Notes: generated by a model not told the origin, from the letters alone. Positions 45,269 through 56,690 are shown, numbered from the stretch's first letter. The stretch: 64,000 nt of DNA from Ananas comosus (GCF_001540865.1 NC_033628.1:3551781-3615780); one strand, 5' to 3'. Translations and numbers: made by a program.

Positions 45269-46061
45269 GGCCCTTATGTATAAAATATTCACTGATTTTA
45301 CATTTTTTGCAAAGTATACTTTTCTTTTTTTAGATTTTGCAGGTTAAGTATAGATTTTTAGTAAATAGATAAAATAATTTAATTCTTCTTACTCTCTCAT
45401 TTCTCTCTCTTGATCGTTTTTCTCCTCTCTCTCTTTCTCGCCATTCCTTCCTCTTTTTCTCCTCCTCCTTTCTTTTCCTTCTCCTCTACTACTGCCTCCA
45501 TGCATGTCGTCACGTCATTCTTCTCTCTCCTATCTCAATGGCACCTCTGCCGGCGATGTGAGCTCAGATGTAACGCAGATTACGGAGGTGATCAAGGTCA
45601 ATGGAGGAAGGCATGGCCATGGATAGTGACGGCGACAAGGGTGCCTCAAGATTTAAGGATGATGGAGAGGAAGAGCTCTTTGACGAGGAGGCAGCTATTA
45701 CGACAGAGGGAGAGGGAAGGAGTATGACAGCGAAAAAGGATGCAAAGGGCGGAAGAAAAAAAAAAAAAAAAAGAAAAAAAAAAGAGGAGCGCAGTAGAGG
45801 TGCGAGCAATGCAGGATAGAAGAGCACAGTGTCGACATTGGAGCAGTCAAGGAGAAGGAGGGAAAGGAAGTCGAAGGAGAAAGAGAAGAAGAGACAGCAA
45901 GAAGGAGGGAGACGAAAAAGGAGGAAAAAAATGAATGAGAGAAAGGAGAGAAAGAAAAATAAAAGTATTTTGGTTAGTTTTACTAATCTGTAAAATTAAA
46001 AAATGTAGCCTATTTCTGTAAAAGTGTAAAATTGATGGGTTTTTTTAATGCAAATTTGCCG
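45269..46061. mobile_element. Mu-like element with GC-rich low-complexity insert
   Basis: The right end, inverted, reads CGGCAAATTTGCATTAAAAA, the same terminus as 49715. The left end GGCCCTTATGTATAAAATAT is a diverged partner. TAGTTAAT and AAGTTAAT flank it (7 of 8). The middle (45420-45940) is GC-richer and polypyrimidine/polypurine-biased, with an ATGGCCATGGATAGTGACGG stretch. It resembles captured sequence but is not identifiable. Confidence 0.5.
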
Positions 46062-46165
46062 AAGTTAATCAAAGTGATAGATGCATTACTAAACTTATAA
46101 CGGAAAATACAGAAAAATGGTGCAGTTCAATTTCATGTTAACAAAAAATTGAGTATTCAGAGAAG

Positions 46166-46535
46166 GGTAAATTACAGAAAACTTTCCTGCCAATATTTGA
46201 TTTTTCACTTTCCCTTCCTGTCATTTAAAAACATACACTTTGCCCCCTTGTAAAATAAAAAATGTTCACTTCACCTCCTGCCGTTAGTGATCCATTAGGG
46301 TTCCGTTTATAAAATATTATTATATTTTTTTATGCTAAAAATGCTCTCAGTCTTCTCTCCTATTGTCAAAAATGGTGAGAGGCAAAATGGTCATTTTGTC
46401 ATCACAGTTTACACCGTACCCTCCTATGACAATTTTTTATTTTACAATAAGGTAAAGTGTAGATTTTTAAATGACAGAGAGAAAAAGTGAAAAATCAGAT
46501 TTTGACATGAGAATTTCATGTAATTTAGCTTTTAG
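46166..46535. mobile_element. Foldback MITE
   Basis: The left arm GGGTAAATTACAGAAAACTT, then TTTTTCACTTTCCCTTCCTG, mirrors the right arm AGAAAAAGTGAAAAATCAGA, then TTCATGTAATTTAGC. Inner parts also pair (TCATTTAAAAACATACACTT with AAGTGTAGATTTTTAAATGA). Confidence 0.65.
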
Positions 46536-46741
46536 GGAAAAAAACATTTCTAGTTTTTTCAATATCATTTGATATGAAAAGGAGGGAATCAAAATATTTG
46601 GAAGTCAAATCGTATATGAATTTAATACTAGAAAATCCAAATAAACCTAATTAAGTCTGTGTGCATGCACGCGTGCAATCAAAGAATTATAACATTTAAC
46701 CATCACTATATTCAAACTAAACATTTTAAGAGAAAATTAAT

Positions 46742-46905
46742 CATACTTTCTTTTTCTCTTTTTTGTGAGAGATAGGTAGCACGCTACCCGCTTCGTTTAT
46801 TTCATTTAGAAATAAACTTAGCTGGAAATGTGAATCAACTAGGATTCGAACTTGAGTCTCGGGTATCAACCTCCAAGCCCTTTGCCACTTACTCTAGGGA
46901 TGGTT
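46742..46905 (-). mobile_element. SINE-like element, copy 2
   Basis: On the minus strand, AGTGGCAAAGGGCTTGGAGG resembles an A box and AAGTTCGAATCCTAG a B box about 30 bp later. The body GATTCACATTTCCAGCTAAG and GAAGCGGGTAGCGTGCTACC follows. It ends in an A-rich tail. It matches 7941-8075. The internal pol III promoter layout supports a tRNA-derived SINE. Confidence 0.6.
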
Positions 46906-47694
46906 GGTAAAAATAAATCAAACCTAGTAATACATTTATGAAATTAAAAAAACAAATCAAATCAAATGAATTTGTGAATTACACTTCTAGTCCATTTTCA
47001 TTTCAATTCCCTCAGATTCAACATTTGACATCCTTAATTTTCAATAATATTTTTTAATCCCTATAAAATTACAAAAATGTTTTATTATAGTCCTTGTCTT
47101 GGACTAGAGTTTATTGGTGAACTATTTCAATTCAATTTATTTTAACAATTTGATTTAGTTGAATAAAAAAACTGAAGAACCGTGCGTAGTTAGGGTTGTC
47201 AGTGGATTGGATTCGGGACGAGTGTGTAGAAATCTGAACCTGAACCTGACTATCGAACCCGAAACCTGAATATAAATCCGAGTCCAACGGATTTTAAAAA
47301 TCTATATCAAAATCCAAACCCGACCAAAAATCAAAATTTCAAACTCAAACCCAAACACCCGAAAACAAAATAATTATTTTTCTTTTCGATATTTCAAAAC
47401 ACATTATATTAAATTTAAAATTTTACAATACAAATTTAAATATAATATCAAATATTTATTTATATATATTATAATGTAAAATTAATTCGAGTGCGGTTCA
47501 AGTTCGGATTAGGGTTCCGATCGGATATAGACAAACTTTATATCCGAATCCAAATCTATCGAATTTTTATTTTTTATATCCGTATCTAAAATTATATTCA
47601 TTTAGTATTAAAAAAATTCACTTCACTCAAATTTTGATCCCTATAAAATTTCATATATCCGTCCTTAAAAGGCAGTGATGCTTACCCCTGTATA
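46906..47694. other. AT-rich intergenic DNA
   Basis: No gene. 47200-47600 has repeated CCGAAT/GATTCGG motifs (GAACCCGAAACCTGAATA and TATCCGAATCCAAATC) that look like an old foldback element, but no ends can be placed. Confidence 0.4.
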
Positions 47695-48209
47695 CCGAAC
47701 AGGCCAAAGAACCCTACTTTAGTATGTATATAACAATAGTATTTTGCCCATGTTTGTTTAGATATTTATAGATCAGGTATGGTTGACTTTGACTGTTTTG
47801 AGTAAATTAAGCTTAATTTTATAACAAAAACGGTCTATAACGACACTTTTAAATATCAGTATAGGTCAAAAAAAGTATTGCTGGCTAAATTACCGGCACT
47901 TTTAAAAAGTATTGCTATATGTGGGATCGCTAGGTATATAGTGACAGTTATAGAGTGTTGCTATAACCTAACAAAAGTGCTACTAATTTACCAACACTTA
48001 TTTAAATATTTAGCAAACGTCGGAACTCTACCTCGTTAGCTGCGATGGCGGAGGAAAACGAGAGGAAAGGGCTCTTCATCTAGGATTTCAGTGGATTGAG
48101 TGAGAGGAGAAGGAAAGATGATAATCGATTTTTCTTTTTCTTTTTTTTTTTTCTATTTGTAATCGGGTCGAATGGGCTGAGTGGGGTGGGTTGAGTAGAG
48201 TAACCTTTT
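47695..48209. repeat. First copy of a duplicated 515-bp segment (hAT-free allele)
   Basis: It begins CCGAACAGGCCAAAGAACCC and ends at the N at 48210. It is nearly identical to 48625-49140, including the CACTA-like part from about 47827. Here CCGAACAG follows ordinary sequence (CCCCTGTATA); in the second copy it follows the hAT terminus. Confidence 0.85.
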
Positions 48210-48210
48210 N

Positions 48211-48624
48211 TATATAATTTATTTATTTTTGACTGCATAAATAAAAATGAATAATATAGAGATTGAAGGCGGAAGAAAAGACATATGAGGCTGAAAAAAT
48301 TAGATATTCAACTCATAAATTATTTTTTTTCATATTATAATACTATATTTTATATAATTATTTTGTACTTTGAACTATTAGACATATTTTTGTATCAAAT
48401 TATAGATAATGTTCGGTACAAATTAAACTATTGATCGTATAATGTTGAGAATTTCAAACGGCTCGTTTAGGGCTCGAGCTCGCTCGACTTGAAATTAGGC
48501 TCGCTCGAGCTCGGCTCGAATTAATTTCAATCCAAGCTTGAGCTTAAATTTAGGCTCGAAATTAATTTCAAGCTGAATTTGAGCCGAGGTAAGCTTGCTC
48601 GAGCTCGGCTCGCTTCCACCCCTA
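48211..48624. mobile_element. hAT element, left-truncated at the N
   Basis: The interior (ACTTTGAACTATTAGACAT and TAATGTTGAGAATTTC) and the terminal GAGCTCG-rich part match the reverse complement of 23870-24130. It ends CCACCCCTA at 48624. The sequence 48462-48623 is almost identical to 43160-43319. The other end would lie left of the N. Confidence 0.8.
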
Positions 48625-48749
48625 CCGAACAGGCCAAAGAACCCAACTTTAGTATGTATATAACAATAGTATTTTGCCCATGTTTGTTTAGATATTTACA
48701 GATCAGGTATGGTTGACTTTGACTGTTTTGAGTAAATTAAGCTTAATTT

Positions 48750-49264
48750 TATAACAAAAACGGTGTATAACGATACTTTTAAATGTCAGTACAGGTCAAA
48801 AAAAGTATTGCTGGCTAAATTACCGGCACTTTTAAAAAATGTTGCCATATATGGGGTCGCTAGGTATATAGTGACAATTATAGAGTGTTGCTATAACCTA
48901 AAAAAAGTGCTGCTAATTTACCAACACTTATTTAAATATTTAGCAAACGTCGAAACTCTACCTCGTTAGCTGCGATGGCAGAGGAGAACGAGAGGGAAGG
49001 GCTCTTCATCTAGGATTTCAGTAGATTGAGTGAGAGGAGAATGAAAGATGATAATCGATTTTTCTTTTTTTTTTTTTTCTATTTGTAATCGGGTCGAATG
49101 GGCTGGGTGGGGTGGGTTGAGTAGAGTAACCTTTTATTTTTTGTTAGGTTGGGCTTTATATTTAGACATTAGTAAATTTTTTTTTTTTAAGTGTTGGTAT
49201 AAATGGGACACTTATATAAAAGTGTCCCAAACATGTGTCTCTATAATCTAATTCTGTTGTAGTG
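48750..49264. mobile_element. CACTA-like non-autonomous element with right terminus
   Basis: Subterminal GGTGTATAACGATACTTTT and AAAAGTGTCCCAAACATG, right end TTCTGTTGTAGTG. The left terminus has lost its CACTACAA. An internal GC-richer segment ATGGCAGAGGAGAACGAGAG is shared by all copies. Its allelic partner is 47827-48209. Confidence 0.6.
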
Positions 49265-49714
49265 ATAAATTAAAGCATCCCAGAATATTTGCAGAGCAGC
49301 TAACGTCGTACTGAGCGAGGAGGAATTCTACATTATCATACTTGCACTACATCATCAATAACAAGCCAATCACATTCCTTCCTTTTCAAACAAAATACAA
49401 TAAAAATATTTTTTTACAATTATGATGGAGCATATACCTCTACATGACATTTGATTGGTTTGTTATGTCACGTTACTAATATACCCGTTGAATTCTAAAA
49501 TTTTTATGAGCGAGAGCCAACCGTATCCCGAGGATGCCAGTCTGCAATGATAAAAACCAGGTTTTAGGCCAGAAATAGCACAACATTTTCTCAGACTTTG
49601 CTTTCCAACATTACTTCTCCAATGGTTTTATAATGAAATAAAATCATTTCTCATTTTGGTTTTGCTTTTCCACATAATTTTAGAAAATAATTATCTATTT
49701 AACTAAATAGTTTA
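49265..49714. other. Intergenic DNA
   Basis: I see nothing recognisable here. Confidence 0.5.
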
Positions 49715-50399
49715 CGGCAAATTTGCATAAAAAATTCATCAATTTTTAATTTTTATAAAAATAGACTGTCATTTTAAATTTTAGATCTACCTTAAATTTT
49801 TAATAAATTAATCAAAATACTTTTATTCTTCTTTCTCTTTTTTTTTTTCTCCTTTTTAGATTTTCCATTCTCATCCCCTTTTTCTCCTTTTTTTTCTTAT
49901 CGCCTTCTCTACCGCCTCTGCGGCCTTCAGCGATTGTAAGGAGGACGGTGTCGCCTCCTCTTCCTCCGCCTCTTTCGTTGACGCCTGCGTCAAAGGAGGA
50001 GAAGGCGGAGGCAGAGGCAGAGGCAGAGGAAGAGGAGTCGAACAGAGGCGATAAGCTCGTGACCGAAGCTGTACTCGTCGTTCCCTGTGAGATTGAGGAC
50101 GAAGACATATCTGCACTTCTCCAAGGAGCAAAAAAAAAAAAATACAAAGGTTAGAAAAAAAAAGAATAAAAAGTTTTCTTTAAAGACTACTTTTCATCAT
50201 CGCTACTACAAGATAGGTTAATAAACCAAAAAAAAAAGAAAAAGATAAAGTTGCACCGTTAATATAAAGTTGCATTTTTTCAAAAAAAATTGTATTGTTT
50301 GAGAAAATCATTGCATTCTTTGAAAAAAAAATTGTATTCTTTGGACAAAAATTACACTCTTTATTCTAATAAAGCAAACTAACATCTAACAATGGTATG

Positions 50400-50680
50400 A
50401 TATTACCTATGGCGTCTAAACATTATTTGAAGCCTTAGAAGCCTTTGACTGCGATATCGACATCGACATTGATGACTAGGAAGTCGTCGTCAGCTGCAGA
50501 AAGAAATTCGACTCGTCAAAAAGATCGACGAGGCTGCGCACTGTTGAGCACCAGGAGAAGCACCTCGACCTTTGCCTTCCCCCTCGCATTCCCATAACCT
50601 TCGCAGCCATTGCCGCCTTGATGTCGTTGATTGAGTAGATCGAGACCCCAAGGACGCGGGCACACTATTGTTAAATATTA
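50400..50680. other. GC-rich interior segment of unknown origin
   Basis: Codon-like GC bias in an AT-rich setting (for example TCGACATCGACATTGATGAC and AGAAGCACCTCGACCTTTGC). No frame is open for long and I do not recognise a family. It is possibly another captured exon. Confidence 0.35.
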
Positions 50681-51011
50681 ATTTATATTATTAGAAAAAG
50701 AATGCAACTTTTGCAAAAACGGTGCAACTTTCGTCTCAAAAATTACTATTTTTATTTCAAAGAGTGCAACATTGTTCTCAAAGATTTTTTTTTTCAGAAA
50801 GTGTAATATTTTTTGAAATAGTGTAACTGTATATTAAGAGTGCAATTTTACCTTTTTGCTCTTCTTTCTTCTTCGATTCTTGGCCTTTCCCGTAACAATA
50901 ATGATATATATAATGATTTTTCAAGGATAAAAGAAATTTTTTTAATTTTAATTTTTATTTTTTATTCCTCTTTTCGTAAGGAGCTCGCGAAGGGCGGCGA
51001 CAGCGGCGTCT

Positions 51012-51235
51012 TCATCCTTGGAAAAACGTAGACGCATCTTCCTTCTCAACCTCACGGGCGACTGTGAACACCATCTCTATCATGACTTCATCGCTTCCAT
51101 TCTCCGTTCCCACCCACGCCCGCTTCGAGTCCTTTGGCACCGACGTTGGCGGTGCCGACGGAGAAAGAAGAGGTGGCCATCCTCGTTGTTGTTGCTAAGG
51201 GCCGAGGAGTCGGTGGAGGAGACGATAAGGGTCAA
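51012..51235 (+). pseudogene. Captured fragment like enoyl-CoA delta isomerase N terminus
   Basis: The frame from 51012 reads SSLEKRRRIFLLNLTGD then CEHHLYHDFIASILRS. This matches the start of plant peroxisomal enoyl-CoA delta isomerase (ECI; crotonase fold), whose N terminus has the pattern SLEKR-G-R-x-F-x-L-x-LTGDGEHRL. ECI shifts double bonds during beta-oxidation of unsaturated fatty acids. Similarity fades after about 33 residues. There is no initiator ATG in place and nothing of the active site is present, so this is not a working gene. Confidence 0.6.
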
Positions 51236-51348
51236 AGAGGAAAAAAAATGAGAGAAAAAAAAAGACGAACATGAAAAATTCGAAAAGGCGAGGAGAAAGA
51301 CGAAAGCGTTAAAACAAGAGAGAGAAAGAAAAAAGAATATAGGGTATT

Positions 51349-53247
51349 TGTAGCGTCCCGGGTATTTGTATCTGAGGCTTGTCGACACGCCCGGAGAGTG
51401 TCGGGACAAGTCGGAGTCGTTTTGGCATAAAATGGATGCAAAACGGATTCAACGCGATGCAAGAGTGGAATTCTGACACGGAAATCTACAAAGTATAGGA
51501 TTTCAGTGTTGAGTACCGGTACCTGGGAGGAGTATCGGTACCCCAGTGAGATTGCGAACTGGATTGCTCTCGGGTTTGCATATAGCTGATGCTGATTACC
51601 GGTACCTGATGTTGAGTATCGGTATCAAGTTCGGGTACCGGTACTGCATCGGACTGGTACCAGTACCCAACGCGCAAGACTCCGGGTTGAGGGCCCGAGT
51701 ACTGATATTCAATTGGGGTACCGATACTCCGGCTGGAAAAATGAGTTGGTAAGGGATAGTTTGGTCTTTTGAAGTGTCGTTCATTCCAATATTAACCCGG
51801 CCTTTATATATGCATAGAGAATTTCTGAAGGGTTCTTCTTCTTTTCCTCTCTCTCTCTAGCTGGGGTTCGCTGTTCGTTGGGAAGGCGTGGACCGAGCTC
51901 GTTCGGATTCGACGTTTCTCTGGAGGACCGTTCGTCCGCGTGGGTGTCGCAGTTGAGCCGTTGTTGGTCGGGCGAGCACGTGGGTTCCCTTCTAGCCGAC
52001 GTTGGACGAGCGCTCGAGGTGAGTTAATGTTTACCGAAATCGTTGGATTTTCTTCTAAGTTTAAGATGTGTCAGCATGTGTTTTGGGGCTTTGTTTATCA
52101 AGTTAGTAGCTCAAATTCAGAAATTGCATGTTTTATGAAATATGAGTTTTGGAGCATGTTTTAGTAATTTAGACCATTTTATATGCTGAACTTGGAATTG
52201 ACTTAGGAGAAAACTCGTTAAACCTACACTGTAATTTTTTCGAAAAGTAACCGAAATAGCTGTAGGAGCTGTTGCTCTTTTGTATCACCGACGTTAGTGC
52301 GAGGTGGATACCCAGACTAGTGTAGGTTGAGTTTACGCTTGTGCTGGGACGCCGAGCTCGTTTTACAGTTGTGTGTAGACTGTTTTGTACTGTCGTGTGT
52401 CGTCGTGGTTGACGGTGGACCCAGATTTGCATCAGATTGTGATAAGGGTACGTGAGCTTTTGTTGTTAGACCAGTTAGACCCTTTTGCATTGATTACAGC
52501 CTGTAAGAGCCTGATTGAGTTCGGTAGAGATACGCCTGCATACTCGGTTGGGTCGCACCCACGAATGCCGCTCCAGAGTGAGGCTTTTACTTGCGTTAAG
52601 GTCGCAGTCGCCCTATTTTGGACCATTTACTTGGATCGGCCATCCCCGTGGGTCAGTGTGATACATATTTATATCTACAGATAGATTGTGTTGGTTAGCA
52701 ATAGTATAGTAGCATGTAACTGTAGAATTTTTTTCAGCTTTTCTTACTATTCTTTGTACATATTTCTGTAGACTTAGTGGATGTGCAATTGAGGTCAGTG
52801 GCGGTACCTACTGAGGACTACTTTGCTTTGCAGTAGTTCTCACGCCCAGTTGTTGACACATTTTTGCAGAGTCTTCGTCTACGGCTGCTGCTGCTGCTGC
52901 TGCTGTTGCTGATTCTGACCGTGGTAAGGGATCGCGAGCTAGATCCCTACCAGCCTTGTCACCGTGCTAGAGGAGTACCCATCAGAGGTAGTTTTAGGAT
53001 TTTTTTTTTAACATATTATTATGTTATTGTTGTACTCGCTGGAGCGAGTTGGTTAGTGGACTTTTGTATGTACAATGCCCATTTTGTTTTATATATACAT
53101 GTTTTAGTTCTTACAGTTCGATACACTTGGTTGTGGCTATGAATTATTTACAGGTACAGCAGTCGCTTCGTATACACAAAAAATTTCTATATATACGGGC
53201 GAGTCTGTTGGCGTGTCCGAAAAAACATGATAATCTGGGGCGTGTCA
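51349..53247 (+). mobile_element. Solo LTR of the Tekay/Del-type family, with TSD
   Basis: It runs from TGTAGCGTCCCGGG to GGGGCGTGTCA and is flanked by GTATT at 51344-51348 and 53248-53252. GCTTGTCGACACG and GAGAGTGTCGGGACAAG match the LTR of 27870-36447 in reverse. TCTTCGTCTACGGCTGCTGC and GGTACCTACTGAGGACTAC also match. No internal region remains, so it arose by LTR-LTR recombination. Confidence 0.92.
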
Positions 53248-53357
53248 GTATTTTGATCAATTTACTAAAACTTCAAACTGACTCTGCAAATCTAAAAAGA
53301 TGGCCTTTTGGCAAAAAAAAAGTTCAACATTGATGAATTTTTTATGCAAATTTGTAT

Positions 53358-54640
53358 AAAATATTTACAATCTCGAATACCTATCTTCAAATCTTTTGTC
53401 ATTTGCACTACATATCATAAGTATTAATTATGTACTTAGCATTAAGAATATATGGTTTTTATACGGAAATCAAACATGTGACAAAACGTGCAAAAGATAC
53501 GAGGTTCCATTTTCGTGCTTTGAAAAAGTTTTTATTGTTGAAGGATAAAAAAATAATAATTATTAGAAGGAAAACACTTAGAAAAAATATCTTACTATTT
53601 TCTAATGAGGTTACAAAAGAAATATACATCTAGCAAACTAATACAATCGGTAGTTATGAAGTGCACGCAATCCAAAGAAATCAAAATGTGACCTCAATTT
53701 GACCAGGGTGGTTTATTTTATTTTTATTTTATTATTCTATTGTTCAAAACATTAAATGTGATTAGTCTACAATTTTATTTTTATTTGTGCATTAAAAATT
53801 TATTATTAAATAGAATAATAAAATTTTTTTTTAATTATCATAGAATATTTCATTTTTTTTAGAACTAGTAAAATATAAGATAAATTATTTGATAGTTCTG
53901 TATAACTTTTGAATCGTACTACGAAAAATTAAAATAAGCGAAATTATAAAAGGCAAATTAAAATATACTAAAAAAATATATATTATTTGTACGTTCTGAA
54001 AGAAGGTGTATAACTTATATATCTCCATCCAAAAATGTACAAAATCTTTTATATTTAATATTTTTTTAAACAATAAAAAATATAAAATTTTGGCCCTGTG
54101 AAGAAGATTTTGTTCCCGCGTGGACAACGAAAGGAAAAAAAAAAAATTTCCATAGATTTTGTTCCCGCGTGGAGAAGATTTTGTAATAAGAAAACAAGGA
54201 ATTTTTGGCGGCAACTAAATCTCGCAATTTTAATTCATGCCCCCAGATATCCATAGAAAATCTGTATATTTATCGATATGAAAATTATTTCTTATTTAAA
54301 AACTTATGAATAAAATAAACGAATATTTATTAAATTATATAGTCATTTTGAGTAATTGGGAAATACGCATGGTTATCAGGTTATCCACATATATAAATTT
54401 TAAAAAAAAATTAAAATAAAAAATATCGAATACTTTTTTTATTTTACTCGTTTATAGAAACCTAACAATAATTTCCACCAGCGTCATTTTTTTTTATTAT
54501 TATTTGTTGTGATAGTTTACGCAATAAGTTAAATTTTAATATTTTATATTTGTTTTCGAAAAATATAAATATAAAAATATAAAAAAAAAATTATTCTGTG
54601 GGTAATTTGCCGATGCACAGGTTCGCCCGGTCTAAGCCGC
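53358..54640. other. AT-rich intergenic DNA
   Basis: No gene. GATTTTGTTCCCGCGTGGA occurs twice (54106 and 54155), a short direct repeat. Confidence 0.5.
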
Positions 54641-54860
54641 AGCACACCATATGATGATGATGATGCGCGGGGAGAGAAAATGGGACCCACAACAAATCAT
54701 CGGAAAAGAAAGGGAAAGAGAAAAACTGCAGTGGGTCCCACATAGGGAGGGACCCCACACGGCTTCAATTGATGACTGCAAAGTCAAGTCAACCGTGTTC
54801 TTTTCTTGGACCTGGGAACACGTCGGCATCGGAGGACCGAAGTAGGGTGAAGACGTGTCC
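54640..54860. other. GC-richer island with GTGGGTCCCAC palindrome
   Basis: GTGGGTCCCAC, GGGACCCAC and GGGACCCCAC cluster at 54680-54760. GTGGGNCC is the class I/II TCP-type binding core in plants. No gene start is seen on either side, so this could be a stray promoter or a TE end. Confidence 0.3.
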
Positions 54861-54894
54861 AACGTATCTGCATTCGAGTCCCTTTTAATTATAA

Positions 54895-54925
54895 TTTTAT
54901 TTTATTTTATTTTATTTTATTTATT
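54895..54925. repeat. (TTTTA)n microsatellite
   Basis: A run of six or so TTTTA units. Confidence 0.85.
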
Positions 54926-54929
54926 TGTG

Positions 54930-55876
54930 TGTATTTATTTGATAATATCTTATTCTGTATAAAATTATTCTGTATAATTTAGAAGATAGTCCCATGTTTG
55001 TGTTGGAAAAATCTTTCTAATCTTTTATTATAATATTTTAAAAATAAATCTGAAGTTTAATTTCAAATTTAGAAAAATTTCAAGAAAGAAAATAAATAAT
55101 AAATACTGTAAAAAAAAGGTTTAGATAAGGCCTGTGGATCGAGACGTGCAGAGTACTGTTCTAAAAGCGAAATTGCCCCTCTACGTGCGAGGCTTCTTGA
55201 TAATTACTTACAGCGATACAACGACCACGTTCCACCCCGTCGGCACGATTTCAAGGTAGCGCAAAACAAACCCAACAAGTTTCAGATGTAGAAAAGAAAA
55301 CTCCGCGAAAATCGACGGAAAAGATTAATAGTGAGAAAGTAGTGAAAGACGAGATAGAGTTTAGGTATGCTTAGATTTTTCAATAAACCCACGTAACCTT
55401 CTTCAATATTGATAATTAGGGTGAGAATCTTATTTCAACGTATCAAATTCATGTAAAATAAATCCGTGTAGAACAAGATAAGTCTAATCTTATCTCAACG
55501 CCTATTAAAACCTATTAATAATTATTGGACTCCCAAGTAAAGCCTATTAATAATTATTGGACTTCCTTAACAAGTTTTAAACCATAAAAATCTAATAAAA
55601 TCTAATAGTTTGATATCGTGTTTTTTTTTTAATTATTAATTTTTTTATAATTTGATGTGTAAGAATTTTTTTTTTTTTGTTTTGCTGGCTAGTTTATAAT
55701 GTGCCTAACTTAGAAATGAATGATGACTTGTTTTACAAAAGTTTTAGAAATAAGAAAGTTACTTTTACAATTTATTTTTTTATTGCCAAGTAAATATTCG
55801 AATGGAATTGTTGTAATCAAGTCAGTATCCACTCCTATTCTGTTTTGATATATAAAATTTTATTTTAAAAAATAAA
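54930..55876. other. AT-rich intergenic DNA
   Basis: No gene. CCTATTAATAATTATTGGAC occurs twice at about 55511 and 55544. Confidence 0.5.
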
Positions 55877-55885
55877 AAATAAATA

Positions 55886-56314
55886 GGGAAAACTTTAAAT
55901 ACCCCCTTGTGGTTTCACTTTTTTTCACTTTAGTACCCTATGGTTTAAAGTGTATCAAGTTAGTACCCTGTGGTTTTGCACTTTTTCACTTTAATACCTG
56001 TGGTTTAAAGTGTATCAAGTTAGTATCCTGTGGTTTCACACTTTATTACTTTAGTACCCTGTGGTTTCACACTTATCACTTTAGTACCCTGTAGCTTAAA
56101 AATCATAGGGTACTAACTTGATACAAAAATAAAATTATAGGATACTAACTTGATACAAAAATAACCACAGAATACTAACTTGATACACTTTAAACCACAG
56201 GGTATTAAAGTGATAAAGTGAGAAACCACATGGTACTAATTTGATATACTTTAAAGTGTAGAGTACTAAAATGAAAGAATGTAAAACCACAAGAGGGGTT
56301 TTTGAAGTTTTCCC
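55886..56314. mobile_element. Mutator-type foldback MITE with 9-bp TSD
   Basis: GGGAAAACTTTAAATACCCC and GGGGTTTTTGAAGTTTTCCC form the termini. AAATAAATA flanks it exactly at 55877-55885 and 56315-56323. The interior is repeats of TAGTACCCTGTGGTTT on both strands. It is the clearest member of the family at 459 and 1805. Confidence 0.85.
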
Positions 56315-56463
56315 AAATAAATATGATGCCCTATGAGATTTTAGAGTTTAGTTTTGTTTCCAAAAAGCCTTAACATTTATGATTAGATAGGATAGTTTTA
56401 TTTATAAAATAATTTATCTTAGTTGAAAACGTAAGTTAGGCTTACTATGATATTGAGATCTAT

Positions 56464-56690
56464 CTAACGTTATTAGACAAATGGAGTTGAAAAAAATATA
56501 TATAGGGATATGCTTCTTCTTTCTCTGGTGGGAAAGCAGAAAGTATATTATAACCGATAATATAACCGACTTATTGCGATATGCGGAACGCAATATTACT
56601 TATGAAAACAAATATGGTATTTTTTCAACGTATTTTCTTACCGCACGTAATGCAATCTCCCCGCAATCCCAAACGAAGCTTTAGTCAACT
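56464..56690. repeat. MITE-like repeat, inverted relative to 61425-61640
   Basis: TATTGCGATATGCGGAACGC, TTCTTACCGCACGTAATGC and CCGCAATCCCAAACGAAGC match, inverted, TTTCGTTTGGGATTGCG, ACGGTAAGAAAAATATTTTA and GCATTTCGCATATCGCAATG at 61425-61515. Confidence 0.6.

Larger units (their letters stand above)
49715..53357. mobile_element. Mu-like inverted-repeat element with captured gene piece, split by a solo LTR
   Basis: The left end CGGCAAATTTGCATAAAAAA and ATTCATCAATTTTTAATTTT is mirrored at 53325-53357 by TTGATGAATTTTTTATGCAA and ATTTGTAT. The terminus family is the same as at 45269-46061. The interior is GC-rich in 49910-50120, 50440-50680 and 50990-51235. The solo LTR at 51349-53247 sits within it. 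A TSD of 9 bp cannot be confirmed. Confidence 0.55.

Noticed and set aside
45564..45934. Leu/Ser-rich and Lys/Glu-rich open frames
   Set aside because: They come from polypyrimidine/polypurine low complexity inside a Mu-like element. A brief VAVTIHGHA-like stretch recalled crotonase proteins but is too short to claim.
46838..46855. A real tRNA gene, suggested by GTTCGAATCC on the minus strand
   Set aside because: Acceptor, D and anticodon stems do not form; a SINE is the better reading.
47695..49140. A true local tandem duplication
   Set aside because: The N at the join and the filled/empty hAT site fit unresolved haplotypes better; kept as a finding to test.
52864..53142. Leu-rich open frame resembling a signal peptide
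   Set aside because: It is the CTG repeat region of the solo LTR; the same sequence occurs in the LTRs of the full element.
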